DNA of 53,484 bases, taken from assembly GCA_009937615.1 (NCBI GenBank), contig JAACFB010000026.1, positions 1 to 53,484 on the forward strand, given 5' to 3'. Made by a program: the position numbers and the translations under genes. The stretch's first letter is position 1, and every line of letters begins with the position of its first letter. This document shows positions 17,919 to 27,020 of the stretch, piece by piece. The stretch is from Gammaproteobacteria bacterium (GTDB taxonomy: Bacteria > Pseudomonadota > Gammaproteobacteria > Steroidobacterales > Woeseiaceae). The notes below the pieces were generated by a model. That model was not told the DNA's origin, ran no database searches, and saw only the letters and a program-made list of their open reading frames with translations.

Positions 17919-17938
17919 TTATCGGCAAAAACCGATAA
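17919..17938. repeat. Inverted repeat between the divergent kinase and radA genes
   Basis: A perfect 7-bp inverted repeat, TTATCGG (17919-17925) and CCGATAA (17932-17938), around CAAAAA. It lies 26 bases before the radA start and 92 bases from the kinase start, in the only shared regulatory gap. It could be an operator or a hairpin in a 5' leader; I cannot name a regulator. Confidence 0.35.
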
Positions 17939-17963
17939 AGCTCCATAAATCATAGGCTTAAAG

Positions 17964-19304
17964 ATGGCCAAACCGAAAACCGCGTATGTCTGTGGCGAGT
18001 GTGGCGCACACAGCGTTAAATGGGCCGGGCAATGTCCGGACTGTGATGCGTGGAATACGCTGGCCAGGATGACGATTGCCGCTCCTCATTCCGCTCATTC
18101 TGCCGCGCCAGGCCCCGCCAGCGTGGCATTGCTGCCGGACGATATGGCGCACCGGGAGACGACCGGTTTTGCTGAGTTTGATCGTGTGCTCGGTGGCGGA
18201 ATCGTTCCCGGCGTCGTCGTGTTGTTAGGCGGTGATCCCGGTGTCGGCAAGTCGACTTTGTTGCAGCAGGTCGGTGCAAGCCTCAGTTCCAGCCTGCCGG
18301 TTTTCTATGCCACTGGCGAAGAGTCGCCGCGCCAGGTTGGCCAGCGAGCTCACCGTCTTGGGCTCGGTGAAGCCAATATGCAATTGCTCGCGGACACGTC
18401 GATCGAGAATATCCTGGCACAGGCTACGCAGGCTAAGGCCAGGGTCGTCGTCATCGACTCTATCCAGACGATGACCAGCCGCGATCTACCATCCGCTCCG
18501 GGCTCGGTTGCGCAGCTTCGGGAATGTGTCGGACGCATTGTGCAGTATGCCAAGCAAAACGAGGTATCAGTTTTTCTGATCGGTCATGTCACCAAGGAAG
18601 GTGCTATTGCAGGGCCACGAGTCGTTGAACACATGGTCGATACGGTGCTGTATTTCGAGAATGATCCTTCCAGTCGTTACACGCTGATTCGCTCAGTAAA
18701 AAATCGCTTCGGTGCAACCGGCGAGATGGGTGTGTTTGCGATGACATCGAAAGGCTTTCGTCAGGTGAGCAATCCATCGGCAATTTTTCTCTCTCGTGAG
18801 ACGATAACCGAGCCTGGCAGTATCGTCTCGGTAGCCTGGGAGGGCAGCAGGCCGTTGCTCGTCGAAATTCAGGCTCTTGTCGCCGACAGCAATGGCTCGC
18901 ATCCGCGCCGCCTGGCCACAGGCGTAGACCAGAACAGGCTCGCTTTACTATTGGCCGTATTGCAGCGGCACGGTGGCATGGCGCTGGGCGGCGAAGACGT
19001 ATTTGTGAACGTAGTTGGCGGTCTCCGAATCGGGGAGACGGCGGCCGATTTGCCGGCGTTGCTCGCTATCGTGTCGAGTTTTCGCGACCGCCCTTGCCGT
19101 GAGCGCCTTATTAGTTTTGGAGAGATAGGCCTGGCGGGGGAAATACGGCCCGTGCGATTCGGTGCCGAACGAATCGCGGCCGCCGCCAAGCAGGGGTTTA
19201 CTCATGCGCTGGTTCCAGAGTCCAATTTACCCAAGAATCTTCCACCTGACATCGAGGTAACCGGTGTCCGGAGAGTCAGTGACGCCCTGGAGCGTGCCTT
19301 CTAG
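17964..19304 (+). CDS. radA: DNA repair protein RadA
   Basis: A RecA-like, DnaB-type helicase that drives branch migration in homologous recombination. It has 446 residues, the usual length. The N-terminal C4 zinc finger reads CGECGAHSVKWAGQCPDC; Walker A is GGDPGVGKST near 93; the RadA-specific KNRFG motif is near 250 (SVKNRFGATGEMG); and the C-terminal Lon-protease-like domain starts near 290 (VFVNVVGGLRIGE). It converges on corB, and the two stop codons share the CTAG at 19301-19304. Confidence 0.96.
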   Translation: MAKPKTAYVCGECGAHSVKWAGQCPDCDAWNTLARMTIAAPHSAHSAAPGPASVALLPDDMAHRETTGFAEFDRVLGGGIVPGVVVLLGGDPGVGKSTLLQQVGASLSSSLPVFYATGEESPRQVGQRAHRLGLGEANMQLLADTSIENILAQATQAKARVVVIDSIQTMTSRDLPSAPGSVAQLRECVGRIVQYAKQNEVSVFLIGHVTKEGAIAGPRVVEHMVDTVLYFENDPSSRYTLIRSVKNRFGATGEMGVFAMTSKGFRQVSNPSAIFLSRETITEPGSIVSVAWEGSRPLLVEIQALVADSNGSHPRRLATGVDQNRLALLLAVLQRHGGMALGGEDVFVNVVGGLRIGETAADLPALLAIVSSFRDRPCRERLISFGEIGLAGEIRPVRFGAERIAAAAKQGFTHALVPESNLPKNLPPDIEVTGVRRVSDALERAF

Positions 19305-20578
19305 ACCGTGCTGTTGCTCTCTTCGAGCCGCGGGCCAATGCGAACCGACTGGATGCGCTTATCATCGGTTGCGATGATTTCGATCGGGTAGCCATTAATA
19401 TTCAGGCAGGTCGTAGGGCCTGGAATGGTCTCAAGCTTTTCGAGGATCAGCCCGTTGACGGTTTTCGGCCCGTCCATCGGCAGGTGCCAACCTTGGGCGC
19501 GATTGACCTCACGAACATTTGCAGTGCCCTTCACGAGAAAAGTGTCGCCTGCTTCAGGAATCACGTCCTCGATCGTGTCGGCGGGATCGGTTGTAAATTC
19601 GCCCACAATTTCTTCGAGAATATCTTCAAGAGTCACTATGCCCTGAATGTCGCCATATTCGTCCACAACGAGTGCAATGCGTTGCCGTCGCCTCTGAAAC
19701 TGCACGAGCTGCGTACTGAGCGGCGTGCCTTCCGGCACGAAGTAAGGCTCTTCGAGCATTTCAAGGAGCGAGTCGGTGTCGAACGAGAGCTGAGCCAGGT
19801 TGGCCAGCCGCCGGAGGTGCAGCAATCCCAGCACGTTATCAATCTTGTCGCGATAAACCGGCAGACGGGTATGCTCGCTGGTCGATATGATCCTCTGAAT
19901 CTCCGCGGGATCGTCATCGAGATCGATGCCGACGATCTCGTTGTGCGGGACCATCACATCATCGACTGAAACCTTCTCCAGATCGAGAATGCTCAACAGC
20001 ATTTTGCGATAGCGATTCGAAATCAGGCTGCCGGCTTCGTGCACTATCGTGCGAAGCTCCTCCCGGCTCAGCGAGTGGAGTTCAGCGTTCTTGCCGCGAA
20101 CGCCCAATAGCCAAAGCACGCCGTTCGATGCGATGCTGGTGAGCCATACGAGCGGGTACGTGATTTTCAGCAGCGGGTAGTAGACCAGCGCTGCCGGGAA
20201 TGCGACGTTTTCCGGGTGCAGGGCGGCCAGTGTCTTCGGCGCCGCTTCCGAGAAGATCAGCACCACGAGGGTTAGAATCAGCGTGCCGATCGCGACAGCG
20301 GGCTGCCCGCCGATTTTCAACGCGATGATGGCAACGAGCGAAGCCGCTGAAAAATTGACAAGATTATTACCGAGCAGAATAAGCCCGATCAGGCGATCAG
20401 GGCGTTGCAACAGTTGCTCTGCGACCTTGGCGCCGCGGTTTCCCGCTCGTGCTTTGTGACGAAGCTGATATCTGTTCAGGCTCATCAGCGCGGTTTCGGA
20501 GCCTGAGAAGAAAGCCGAAAGTATGAGCAGCGCTACGAGCAGCCCGATCAGGCCCGCTAGTGGAACGTCCTCGCCCAA
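19301..20578 (-). CDS. corB: CNNM/CBS/CorC-type membrane transporter (CorB, YfjD-like)
   Basis: A 425-residue inner-membrane protein implicated in magnesium/cobalt efflux. The DUF21/CNNM transmembrane domain fills about 1-185 and holds the signature FFSGSETALMSLNRYQLRHKA near 24 and LLGNNLVNFSAAS. Paired CBS domains follow at about 200-330 (DDVMVPHNEI, VVDEYGDIQGIVTLEDILEE), then a CorC_HlyC domain at about 345-420. The chosen TTG start has GAGG 10 bases upstream. In E. coli, yfjD lies next to ypjD and ffh, as here. The transport substrate is inferred from the family. Confidence 0.9.
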   Translation of the reverse strand: MGEDVPLAGLIGLLVALLILSAFFSGSETALMSLNRYQLRHKARAGNRGAKVAEQLLQRPDRLIGLILLGNNLVNFSAASLVAIIALKIGGQPAVAIGTLILTLVVLIFSEAAPKTLAALHPENVAFPAALVYYPLLKITYPLVWLTSIASNGVLWLLGVRGKNAELHSLSREELRTIVHEAGSLISNRYRKMLLSILDLEKVSVDDVMVPHNEIVGIDLDDDPAEIQRIISTSEHTRLPVYRDKIDNVLGLLHLRRLANLAQLSFDTDSLLEMLEEPYFVPEGTPLSTQLVQFQRRRQRIALVVDEYGDIQGIVTLEDILEEIVGEFTTDPADTIEDVIPEAGDTFLVKGTANVREVNRAQGWHLPMDGPKTVNGLILEKLETIPGPTTCLNINGYPIEIIATDDKRIQSVRIGPRLEESNSTV

Positions 20579-20672
20579 CGAATGAGCACCTCATTGACTA
20601 TCAGTGTAAGGTCAGTTGAGCAGGACAGCTAAGCACTGTCAAGAAAACCGGTCGCAAACTAACAATCCCGGA

Positions 20673-21479
20673 TTATCCCCAGGTGCGGCCGAGCAATTCC
20701 TCGAGAATGAAACGGCTGCCAAAGTACGCCAGGCAGAGAATGAGGAACCCCCACAAGTACAGGAAAATGGCACGCCGGCTCCGCCACCCCGCGAAGAGCC
20801 TCCCACCCAGCAGTACGCCGAAAAGAGTCAGGGCCAACAGCGACAAGGCCGTCTTGTGAACCAGGTGCTGGGCGAAAAGATTGTCGACGAATGCAAATCC
20901 GGAAACCACGGCCAGCAGCAATCCGGCGAAGCCTGCAGCTGCGACGCCAAATAACATTTTTTCCGTCGTTTCAAGGGGTGCGAATAACGGATTGCCCGAG
21001 GCGAACCGGCCGCTGCGCAGTCGTCTGTCAAGGAGCAGCGCGTAGACCGCGACGATTGCACCTGCCGTGAGCAGGCCGTAGGCGAACATCGAAATCAGGA
21101 TGTGGGCCTGTATTTGCCAGGTTAACGGCGTGCCGGGCTGGACTTCGGTTGATGTGCCCAGAGCCAGGGCAGCTATGGCGCCGAGTGCCAGTAGCCCCGA
21201 ACTCATGCCACGCAATCTTGGCTCGATACCGCCTATCAAGCTGATCAGTGCCAGTTGAAACCCGATCAGCGATACGGCGCTTGCAATCGACAGGTTGAGC
21301 CCGTCTGCCTGGCGGATCGCAGAATACAGAATTTCGGCATGAAACCCGAGTCCGACCAGCGCGCTGGCAAAGGCAGCCGTCAACAAGAGCTGTGAACGCG
21401 CGGCATGCCGTGGCAGTCGGCTCATAGCGAAAGCTATGGCTGCCAACAGGTACAGCAAAAGAATTGTGATTTGAGACAC
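20673..21479 (-). CDS. ypjD: CcsA/YpjD-family inner-membrane protein
   Basis: A 268-residue polytopic membrane protein with about eight hydrophobic helices, resembling the cytochrome c assembly (CcsA/CcmC) family member YpjD. Matching features are the block PGTPLTWQIQAHILISMFAYG near 115 with a conserved His, and LLLDRRLRSG followed by LETTEKMLFG. YpjD lies beside ffh and yfjD in E. coli, the same context. A haem-handling role is the family inference; its exact function is unsettled. It starts with GTG. The 94 bases to corB hold no clear terminator. Confidence 0.83.
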   Translation of the reverse strand: MSQITILLLYLLAAIAFAMSRLPRHAARSQLLLTAAFASALVGLGFHAEILYSAIRQADGLNLSIASAVSLIGFQLALISLIGGIEPRLRGMSSGLLALGAIAALALGTSTEVQPGTPLTWQIQAHILISMFAYGLLTAGAIVAVYALLLDRRLRSGRFASGNPLFAPLETTEKMLFGVAAAGFAGLLLAVVSGFAFVDNLFAQHLVHKTALSLLALTLFGVLLGGRLFAGWRSRRAIFLYLWGFLILCLAYFGSRFILEELLGRTWG

Positions 21480-21558
21480 AGAAACCCGCTAGTGTTTAAC
21501 CTACTGTTTTGGCTACGGAATGATCCCATATGGCGGAGTTCAATAGAACCCCAACGCT

Positions 21559-22326
21559 ATGAGAATACGAATCCTCGGTTGCAGCGGCGGTATCGGTGCC
21601 GGGTCCCGTACCTCGGCCATGCTTATCGATGATGATGTTTTGATCGATGCAGGCACGGGTATCGGTGATCTTGCACTCGAGGATCTCGACTCGATACGGC
21701 ACGTTTTTCTGACTCACGCGCACCTTGACCACGTCGCCGGGTTGCCGATGCTTGTCGATCGGGTGTTCGATGAAAATTTCGACGAGCCACTTACGGTCTA
21801 CGCGCGTGAGGAAACGCTTCGCGCGGTTCAGGAACACCTTTTCAACGGCATCATCTGGCCGGACTTTTCAGAACTACCGACGGCCGACAACCCCATGCTT
21901 CGCTATCACACATGCAGGCCAGGCGACACGATCAACGTACAGCACCGGGATTTTTATGCGGTAGACGTATTGCACAGCGTGCCTTCGCTTGGCTACACGG
22001 TCCAAAATTCGGGCGGTGCATTTGCAGTGAGCGGCGATACCAAAGCCAATGAGACACTTTGGCCCGTACTGAATGCCTGTGAAGACTTACGATTGCTTGT
22101 CATTGAAGTGTCGTTCCCGGATGAAATGGAGGAGTTGGCTACTGAAGCCGGGCACTATTGCCCGCGAACCTTGACGCGCGATCTACGGCGGCTGCGTCAT
22201 AGCCCGGAGATCTGGCTGACAGGGATGAAGCCCGGTAAGGAGGAAGCGATTCTGGAGCAGGTCATCGATGCGGCACCAGATCGAAATATCCGCATGCTCT
22301 CTCGCGGCACCGTGCTAACCGTCTGA
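21559..22326 (+). CDS. Metallo-beta-lactamase-fold hydrolase, class II cyclic-nucleotide phosphodiesterase-like
   Basis: A 255-residue soluble hydrolase. The metal-binding H-x-H-x-D-H is present as LTHAHLDHVAGLP near 57; further ligands are likely His in VLHSVPSLGY near 143, Asp in AVSGDTKANE near 162, and His in EAGHYCPRTL near 198. The opening MRIRILGCSGGIGAGSRTS and the spacing resemble class II 3',5'-cyclic-nucleotide phosphodiesterases such as yeast PDE1 and bacterial CpdP, so cAMP or cGMP hydrolysis is the best guess; other MBL substrates are possible. It stands alone, divergent from ypjD. Confidence 0.75.
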   Translation: MRIRILGCSGGIGAGSRTSAMLIDDDVLIDAGTGIGDLALEDLDSIRHVFLTHAHLDHVAGLPMLVDRVFDENFDEPLTVYAREETLRAVQEHLFNGIIWPDFSELPTADNPMLRYHTCRPGDTINVQHRDFYAVDVLHSVPSLGYTVQNSGGAFAVSGDTKANETLWPVLNACEDLRLLVIEVSFPDEMEELATEAGHYCPRTLTRDLRRLRHSPEIWLTGMKPGKEEAILEQVIDAAPDRNIRMLSRGTVLTV

Positions 22327-22379
22327 GGGCTGCCGGGAGACGCAGTTTTACCGGCCCTGCGCATTAACGTAGAGGCAGT

Positions 22380-22408
22380 TTGCCGACCCGGCTTCGTGCG
22401 CTTAAACT
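22380..22408 (+). promoter_or_regulatory. Predicted ffh promoter placing the transcript start at the ATG
   Basis: TTGCCG (22380-22385), exactly 17 bases, then TAAACT (22403-22408). The expected transcription start, 6-8 bases on, coincides with the ffh ATG at 22415. There is no Shine-Dalgarno sequence between, which fits a leaderless mRNA. Confidence 0.42.
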
Positions 22409-22414
22409 GCGCGC

Positions 22415-23776
22415 ATGTTCGATACACTCACCACCCGGCTATCCGATGCCGCGCGCAGCCTGTCCGGTAAGGGCCGGCTCACCGAAAACAATATCAAGGA
22501 TACGTTGCGCCAGGTTCGCCTTGCGCTGCTCGAGGCTGACGTGGCGCTGCCCGTTGTCAAAGGCTTCGTCGACCGCATTAGCGTTCGCGTAATCGGCGAA
22601 GAGGTTGGCCGGAGCCTGACGCCGGGGCAGGCGTTAATCAAGATTATTCACGGCGAACTCGTTGGCCTGCTGGGCGGCCAGCACGCACCACTCGATTTCA
22701 AGGCGCAGCCGCCGGTAGTCATTCTGTTGGCGGGACTGCAGGGTGCGGGCAAGACGACGACCGCTGCGAAGCTCGCGAAACGGCTGATGGACAGAGAAAA
22801 GAAGCGCGTGATGCTGGTCAGCGTGGATGTTCACCGCCCGGCCGCTATTCTGCAGCTGCAGACGCTGGCGGAGGAGGTTGGAGCGTTGCATTGCCCAAGC
22901 AGTGTCGACGATAAGCCGGTATCCATCGTCGACCGGGCGATCGATGCGGCGAAACGTTCGCACGCGGATGTGCTGATCATTGACACGGCGGGACGGCTGC
23001 ATGTTGACGACGACATGATGCAGGAGGTCGTTGCCGTCCAGGCGCGCGCAAAAGCCAGAGAAACATTGTTCGTCGTTGACAGCATGGCGGGGCAGGACGC
23101 GGTGAATGCGGCGACGGCCTTCGACAACAGCCTGCCGCTGACCGGCATCGTGCTGACCAAGGCGGATGGCGACGCCAAGGGCGGCGTAGCGCTTTCAGTC
23201 CGCGAAGTCACCGGCAAGCCGATTCGCTTTCTCGGGGTTGGCGAAAAAGTTGACGCCCTGGAGGCGTTTCATCCTGAGCGGATGGCCTCTCGCATTCTCG
23301 GCATGGGTGACGTGCTCACGCTGGTCGAGGAAATCGAGAGCGGCGTCGGCAAGGATAAGGCCCAGAAGCTGGCGAAGAAGATCCAGAAAGGCAAGGGCTT
23401 CGATCTCTCCGATCTGCGTGACCAGCTGCAGCAGATGATCGATATGGGTGGGCTGGGCGCAATGCTCGACAAACTGCCGATGCCGGGTAATGTCAACGCG
23501 GCAGCGCTCAAGGACAACGCCAACGAGCAGCAGATGAGGCGCCAGGTTGCGCTGATCAACGCGATGACGCCGGGCGAGCGCCGGTTTCCGAAGACGATCA
23601 ATGGGTCGCGGAAAAAGCGCATAGCGACGGGTTCCGGGGCGCAGATTCAAGACGTCAACCGGCTCCTCAAGCAACACATGCAGATGGAAAAGATGATGAA
23701 AAAGATGTCTCGCGGCGGGATGAAAAAGATGCTTCGGGGTATGCCGGGCGGAGCGTTGCCGCCCGGATTGCGCTAG
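22415..23776 (+). CDS. ffh: Signal recognition particle protein Ffh
   Basis: The SRP54 GTPase that binds 4.5S RNA and signal peptides and docks with FtsY to target membrane proteins. It has 453 residues, the family length. N domain about 1-90 (MFDTLTTRLSDAARSLSGKG, RQVRLALLEADVALPVVK); G domain with P-loop GLQGAGKTT near 108, DTAGRLHVDDDM near 190 and TKADGDAKGG near 248; methionine-rich M domain with the RNA-binding region GERRFPKTINGSRKKRIATG near 388, ending in GMPGGALPPGLR. The start is set by the match to other Ffh N-termini although no ribosome-binding site precedes it. Confidence 0.97.
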   Translation: MFDTLTTRLSDAARSLSGKGRLTENNIKDTLRQVRLALLEADVALPVVKGFVDRISVRVIGEEVGRSLTPGQALIKIIHGELVGLLGGQHAPLDFKAQPPVVILLAGLQGAGKTTTAAKLAKRLMDREKKRVMLVSVDVHRPAAILQLQTLAEEVGALHCPSSVDDKPVSIVDRAIDAAKRSHADVLIIDTAGRLHVDDDMMQEVVAVQARAKARETLFVVDSMAGQDAVNAATAFDNSLPLTGIVLTKADGDAKGGVALSVREVTGKPIRFLGVGEKVDALEAFHPERMASRILGMGDVLTLVEEIESGVGKDKAQKLAKKIQKGKGFDLSDLRDQLQQMIDMGGLGAMLDKLPMPGNVNAAALKDNANEQQMRRQVALINAMTPGERRFPKTINGSRKKRIATGSGAQIQDVNRLLKQHMQMEKMMKKMSRGGMKKMLRGMPGGALPPGLR

Positions 23777-23846
23777 CAGACGCGCAAACCGGCGCGCGTT
23801 GGGGCTAAAGTCCCGAATTTCCTCGATTTATTCACCGTGAAAACGC

Positions 23847-23874
23847 TTCACATTTGAGTTGAAATCGGTACAAT
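23847..23874 (+). promoter_or_regulatory. Predicted sigma-70 promoter of rpsP-rimM-trmD-rplS
   Basis: TTCACA (23847-23852; five of six consensus bases), 16-base spacer, TACAAT (23869-23874; five of six). Transcription would start near 23881, just before a small hairpin, CCGGG (23885-23889) with CCCGG (23895-23899), in the rpsP leader. Confidence 0.65.
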
Positions 23875-23943
23875 GCGCGCTACTCCGGGTAGCGCCCGGT
23901 TCAGGCAATCATGCCTGCCATAAATATATTTAACGGAATAGCC

Positions 23944-24201
23944 ATGGTTAGTATTCGTCTTTCGCGCGCAGGCGCGAAAAAACGTCCATTTTACCACCTG
24001 GTGGTCACTGACAGTCGTAATCGTCGGGACGGCCGGTACCTCGAGCGCGTGGGTTTCTTCAACCCGGTTGGCAAGGAGCACGAGGAAAACTTGCGTATCG
24101 ACCTCGAACGGGTCGACTACTGGATCGGCCAGGGTGCCCAGCCGTCAGATCGTGTTGCATCGTTGCTGAAGGCGCACCGCAAAGCTCAAACCAGTCATTG
24201 A
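23944..24201 (+). CDS. rpsP: 30S ribosomal protein bS16
   Basis: An 85-residue S16, needed for 30S assembly. It starts [20 protein letters not shown], continues with [15 protein letters not shown], and has the C-terminal [16 protein letters not shown]. The open frame extends 11 codons upstream, but the ATG at 23944 matches the family start and has GGAA upstream. It leads the conserved rpsP-rimM-trmD-rplS operon. Confidence 0.97.
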   Translation: MVSIRLSRAGAKKRPFYHLVVTDSRNRRDGRYLERVGFFNPVGKEHEENLRIDLERVDYWIGQGAQPSDRVASLLKAHRKAQTSH

Positions 24202-24214
24202 GCCTGGTGCCACG

Positions 24215-24757
24215 GTGGTCGGTTCGCCGTGGCCCGAAACGAACGGTTTGACAGGCGCTCTCGCACAGCCAGTTTTGCTGGGACGCATCGTCGGCCTTTT
24301 TGGCGTCAACGGCTGGGTCAAGGTTTTCTCATACACGCAGCCACGTGAGGCGATCCTCGAATACGGGCAGTGGTATCTGAAGCAGGACAGTGAGTGGCGT
24401 GCCGCCGTCATTGCCGATGGCAAACGGCACGGTAAATCCATCATTGCAAGTTTCAGCGGAGTCACCGATCGGGATCAGGCGGCAGAGCTGATCGGCTGCG
24501 ATATAGCGATAGAGCGTGACGACCTGCCAGTGCCCGAGGCTGGCCGCTTTTACTGGGCCGATCTCGAGGGGTTGAGAGTTATGGATCGCGATGGGGCCGA
24601 ACTGGGCCGCGTTGCATATGTGATGGAAACCGGTGCTAATGACGTGCTGGTTTTAGAGGGTGAGCGGGAGCGACTGATTCCGTTTGTCCTGGACAAGGTT
24701 GTTCTCGACGTAGATCTCGCCCGAGGCGTGATCACCGTCGATTGGGAGTGGGATTGA
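24215..24757 (+). CDS. rimM: 16S rRNA maturation factor RimM
   Basis: RimM binds S19 and helps mature the 30S head. It has 180 residues from a GTG start; E. coli RimM is 182. The N-terminal RimM domain reads [20 protein letters not shown] (from about 21); the PRC-barrel C-terminal domain has [23 protein letters not shown] and [11 protein letters not shown]. The start is uncertain: no good ribosome-binding site precedes the GTG, and an in-frame TTG lies 33 bases on. It sits between rpsP and trmD (4 bases away). Confidence 0.94.
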   Translation: MVGSPWPETNGLTGALAQPVLLGRIVGLFGVNGWVKVFSYTQPREAILEYGQWYLKQDSEWRAAVIADGKRHGKSIIASFSGVTDRDQAAELIGCDIAIERDDLPVPEAGRFYWADLEGLRVMDRDGAELGRVAYVMETGANDVLVLEGERERLIPFVLDKVVLDVDLARGVITVDWEWD

Positions 24758-24761
24758 CCGA

Positions 24762-25505
24762 ATGCAGATTGCGGTAGTCAGCCTCTTCCCGGAACTGGTT
24801 GGACAGGTGGCCGAGTTTGGTGTCGTCGGTCGGGCGCAGGAGCGCGGCGTGCTGCAGCTCTGTTGTGAGAACCCGCGGGACTATACCAACGACGCGCACC
24901 GAACGGTGGATGATCGGCCTTACGGCGGTGGCCCCGGGATGGTTCTTAAATATGAGCCGGCCGCGGCGGCCATTCGTGCGGCAAAGCAGCAGCTGCCGCC
25001 CGGTAGCCCGGTCGTCTACCTGTCGCCCCAGGGCAATGTGTTCGACCAGGCGGCGGCGCGCCGATTTTCGGGCATGCCGGGCATGATACTGCTTGCGGGG
25101 CGCTACGAAGGGGTCGACGAGCGGCTGGTCGATAGCGAGGTCGACGAGGAACTGTCACTCGGAGATTTTGTGTTATCGGGTGGCGAGATTGCGGCAATGG
25201 CGGTAATCGACGCTGTTGTCCGGCTTTTGCCGGGTGTCCTTGGCGACGAGGAATCGGCAGCGCAGGACTCGTTTATGGAGGGAATGCTGGATTACCCGCA
25301 CTACACGCGTCCCGAGAGGGTCGATGGCAGGCGGGTGCCGGCAGTACTGCTATCTGGCGACCATGCGCGCATTGCGCGCTGGCGTTACAAACAGGCTCTG
25401 GGGCGGACGTTTTTGCGGCGGCCGGAGCTGGTTAGGAAGTTGAAATTGGACCAAGAGCAGCGAGAGTTGCTGGAAGAGTTTTTGAATGAGCACGGCCAGG
25501 TGTAG
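24762..25505 (+). CDS. trmD: tRNA (guanine-37-N1)-methyltransferase
   Basis: A trefoil-knot SPOUT methyltransferase that makes m1G37 next to the anticodon, preventing frameshifts. It has 247 residues, the usual length. Signatures: [17 protein letters not shown] near 48, [20 protein letters not shown] near 110, and the knot [16 protein letters not shown] near 130; then [10 protein letters not shown] and a helical C-terminal domain. Four bases separate it from rimM. Confidence 0.97.
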   Translation: MQIAVVSLFPELVGQVAEFGVVGRAQERGVLQLCCENPRDYTNDAHRTVDDRPYGGGPGMVLKYEPAAAAIRAAKQQLPPGSPVVYLSPQGNVFDQAAARRFSGMPGMILLAGRYEGVDERLVDSEVDEELSLGDFVLSGGEIAAMAVIDAVVRLLPGVLGDEESAAQDSFMEGMLDYPHYTRPERVDGRRVPAVLLSGDHARIARWRYKQALGRTFLRRPELVRKLKLDQEQRELLEEFLNEHGQV

Positions 25506-25556
25506 AATGCCAGGCCGCGAAATGAAATGCGGGCATAGTCCGGCGGGTAGAGAGTT

Positions 25557-25901
25557 ATGAGCAAACTAATCGAATCGATCGAACAGGAACAGATGAACAA
25601 GGAGATTCCCAAGTTTTCACCGGGAGACACCATTGTGGTTCAGGTGAAGGTGAAGGAAGGTGAGCGCGAGCGTTTACAGGCATTCGAGGGCGTAGTCATC
25701 GCGAAACGGAATCGTGGTCTGAATTCGTCGTTCACGGTCCGTAAGGTGTCTCATGGCGAGGGCGTGGAACGTGTATTCCAGACCTACAGTCCGGTGGTTG
25801 ACTCCGTTGAGGTCAAGCGGCGCGGTGATGTCCGGCGTGCCAAGCTCTACTATCTTCGAGGTCGTACCGGTAAGGCCGCGAGAATTAAGGAAAAAATCTA
25901 G
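25557..25901 (+). CDS. rplS: 50S ribosomal protein bL19
   Basis: L19 lies at the 30S-50S interface. It has 114 residues, as usual, with [18 protein letters not shown] near 20, [16 protein letters not shown] near 40 and the end [19 protein letters not shown]. It is the last gene of the rpsP operon. Downstream I see only a weak 4-bp hairpin before TTTT, not a convincing terminator. Confidence 0.98.
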   Translation: MSKLIESIEQEQMNKEIPKFSPGDTIVVQVKVKEGERERLQAFEGVVIAKRNRGLNSSFTVRKVSHGEGVERVFQTYSPVVDSVEVKRRGDVRRAKLYYLRGRTGKAARIKEKI

Positions 25902-25946
25902 CACAGTTAGCGCCGTAGCACGGGTTTTACAGGAGCCTGGGCGTAT

Positions 25947-25976
25947 TTTCCATCTTGCCGGTTGAGGCCACATAAT
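25947..25976 (+). promoter_or_regulatory. Possible promoter of the TRAP operon
   Basis: A good -10 box CATAAT (25971-25976) with a weak -35 TTTCCA (25947-25952) 18 bases before it, in the 218-base gap between rplS and tatT. The rest of this gap holds only out-of-frame or unlikely N-terminal coding potential. Confidence 0.3.
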
Positions 25977-26119
25977 GTGCGCATCGGTCTGAATTTTTCG
26001 CCGCCTTGCGACTCAAAGGGCAGTGTGAACCCAAAGACACCCGGTACTGGTCAGCCGATGCTCGGGACGGCGGCTTCGTTCGCACGGAAGATTCTCTGAT
26101 CGTCGGGCAGGAGACAGGA

Positions 26120-26971
26120 ATGGCGCGAAGCATTGTTTTGCTGGTTATATTAAGCCTTCTCACGAGCGGCTGTGCGTCGCTGGTATCGAATGCGGCATCC
26201 AGATTCGGCGAAAACCTGAGCGGAGCGATTCTGAACCAGGACGATCCCGAGATCGTCCGTGCCGGGATGCCCTCTTACATACTGTTGCTGGACAGTTTTC
26301 TCGAGGGCAATCCGGATAACCCCCGACTGCTGGCCTCGGCCGCCTCCATGTATGCCTCGTACGGCGCGGTTTTTGCTGATGACGAGACTCGCGCAATGCG
26401 GCTAACCAGTCGGGCCCGAGATTATGGGTTAAAGGCGATGTGTCTGACCTACGTAGATGCCTGTCGCTGGCGCGAAATGACCTATGACGAATTTATTGCG
26501 AGTCTGGAAGGCGTGTCTGAGAGAGACGCAGACCTGTTGTACGAATACGGTTTTGCGACTCTCGCATACCTGCGTGCACACAGTTCGGATTGGAACTCTC
26601 TTGCCGAGTTGCCGCAGGCTGAGGCGCTGCTCGACCATTACGTCAAAATCAGTGGCGATGAAACGAAGGCCGGGGCATATACGTTCCTGGCCATAATTCT
26701 GACACTACGCCCGCCCGCACTCGGCGGCAGGCCGGAAGATGCGCGTGAGTATTTCGAACGCGCAATCGCCCTCACAGACGGGCGGGACCTTGGTGTAAAA
26801 GTCGAATACGCGAAAGGCTATGCAAAAATGCTCTACGAGCGAGAGCTCCACGACCGCCTGCTGCAGGATGTGCTTGCCGCCAGTCCGTATGCCGACGGGT
26901 ATACACTGACTAATGTGCTTGCTCGGGAAGAGGCGGCGCGCATGCTCGCCGAAGCTGATGACTATTTTTAG
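26120..26971 (+). CDS. tatT: TRAP transporter T component, lipoprotein (TatT-like)
   Basis: A 283-residue lipoprotein with signal MARSIVLLVILSLLTSGCAS and lipobox Cys18. The rest is helical and TPR-like (for example DADLLYEYGFATLAYLRA and AREYFERAIALTDGRDLG). It fits the TatT family, trimeric TPR lipoproteins that bind the TRAP substrate-binding protein in Treponema and many marine Proteobacteria. The ATG at 26120 has AGGAG six bases upstream; the open frame runs 38 codons further back, but that part has no signal sequence. It lies directly upstream of dctP, dctQ and dctM, the usual order for this TRAP subtype. Confidence 0.87.
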   Translation: MARSIVLLVILSLLTSGCASLVSNAASRFGENLSGAILNQDDPEIVRAGMPSYILLLDSFLEGNPDNPRLLASAASMYASYGAVFADDETRAMRLTSRARDYGLKAMCLTYVDACRWREMTYDEFIASLEGVSERDADLLYEYGFATLAYLRAHSSDWNSLAELPQAEALLDHYVKISGDETKAGAYTFLAIILTLRPPALGGRPEDAREYFERAIALTDGRDLGVKVEYAKGYAKMLYERELHDRLLQDVLAASPYADGYTLTNVLAREEAARMLAEADDYF

Positions 26972-27020
26972 CTGGCGCAGGGCATACGCGGAATAGCTTC
27001 TGGACATGATTGGGACGTCG

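Noticed and set aside
25912..25930. A short hairpin followed by TTTT after rplS as a terminator
   Set aside because: The stem is only four base pairs and imperfectly placed; too weak to call.
26006..26119. An N-terminal extension of 38 codons on tatT
   Set aside because: The lipoprotein signal sequence begins at 26120 with a good AGGAG; the upstream codons would bury it and look non-coding.
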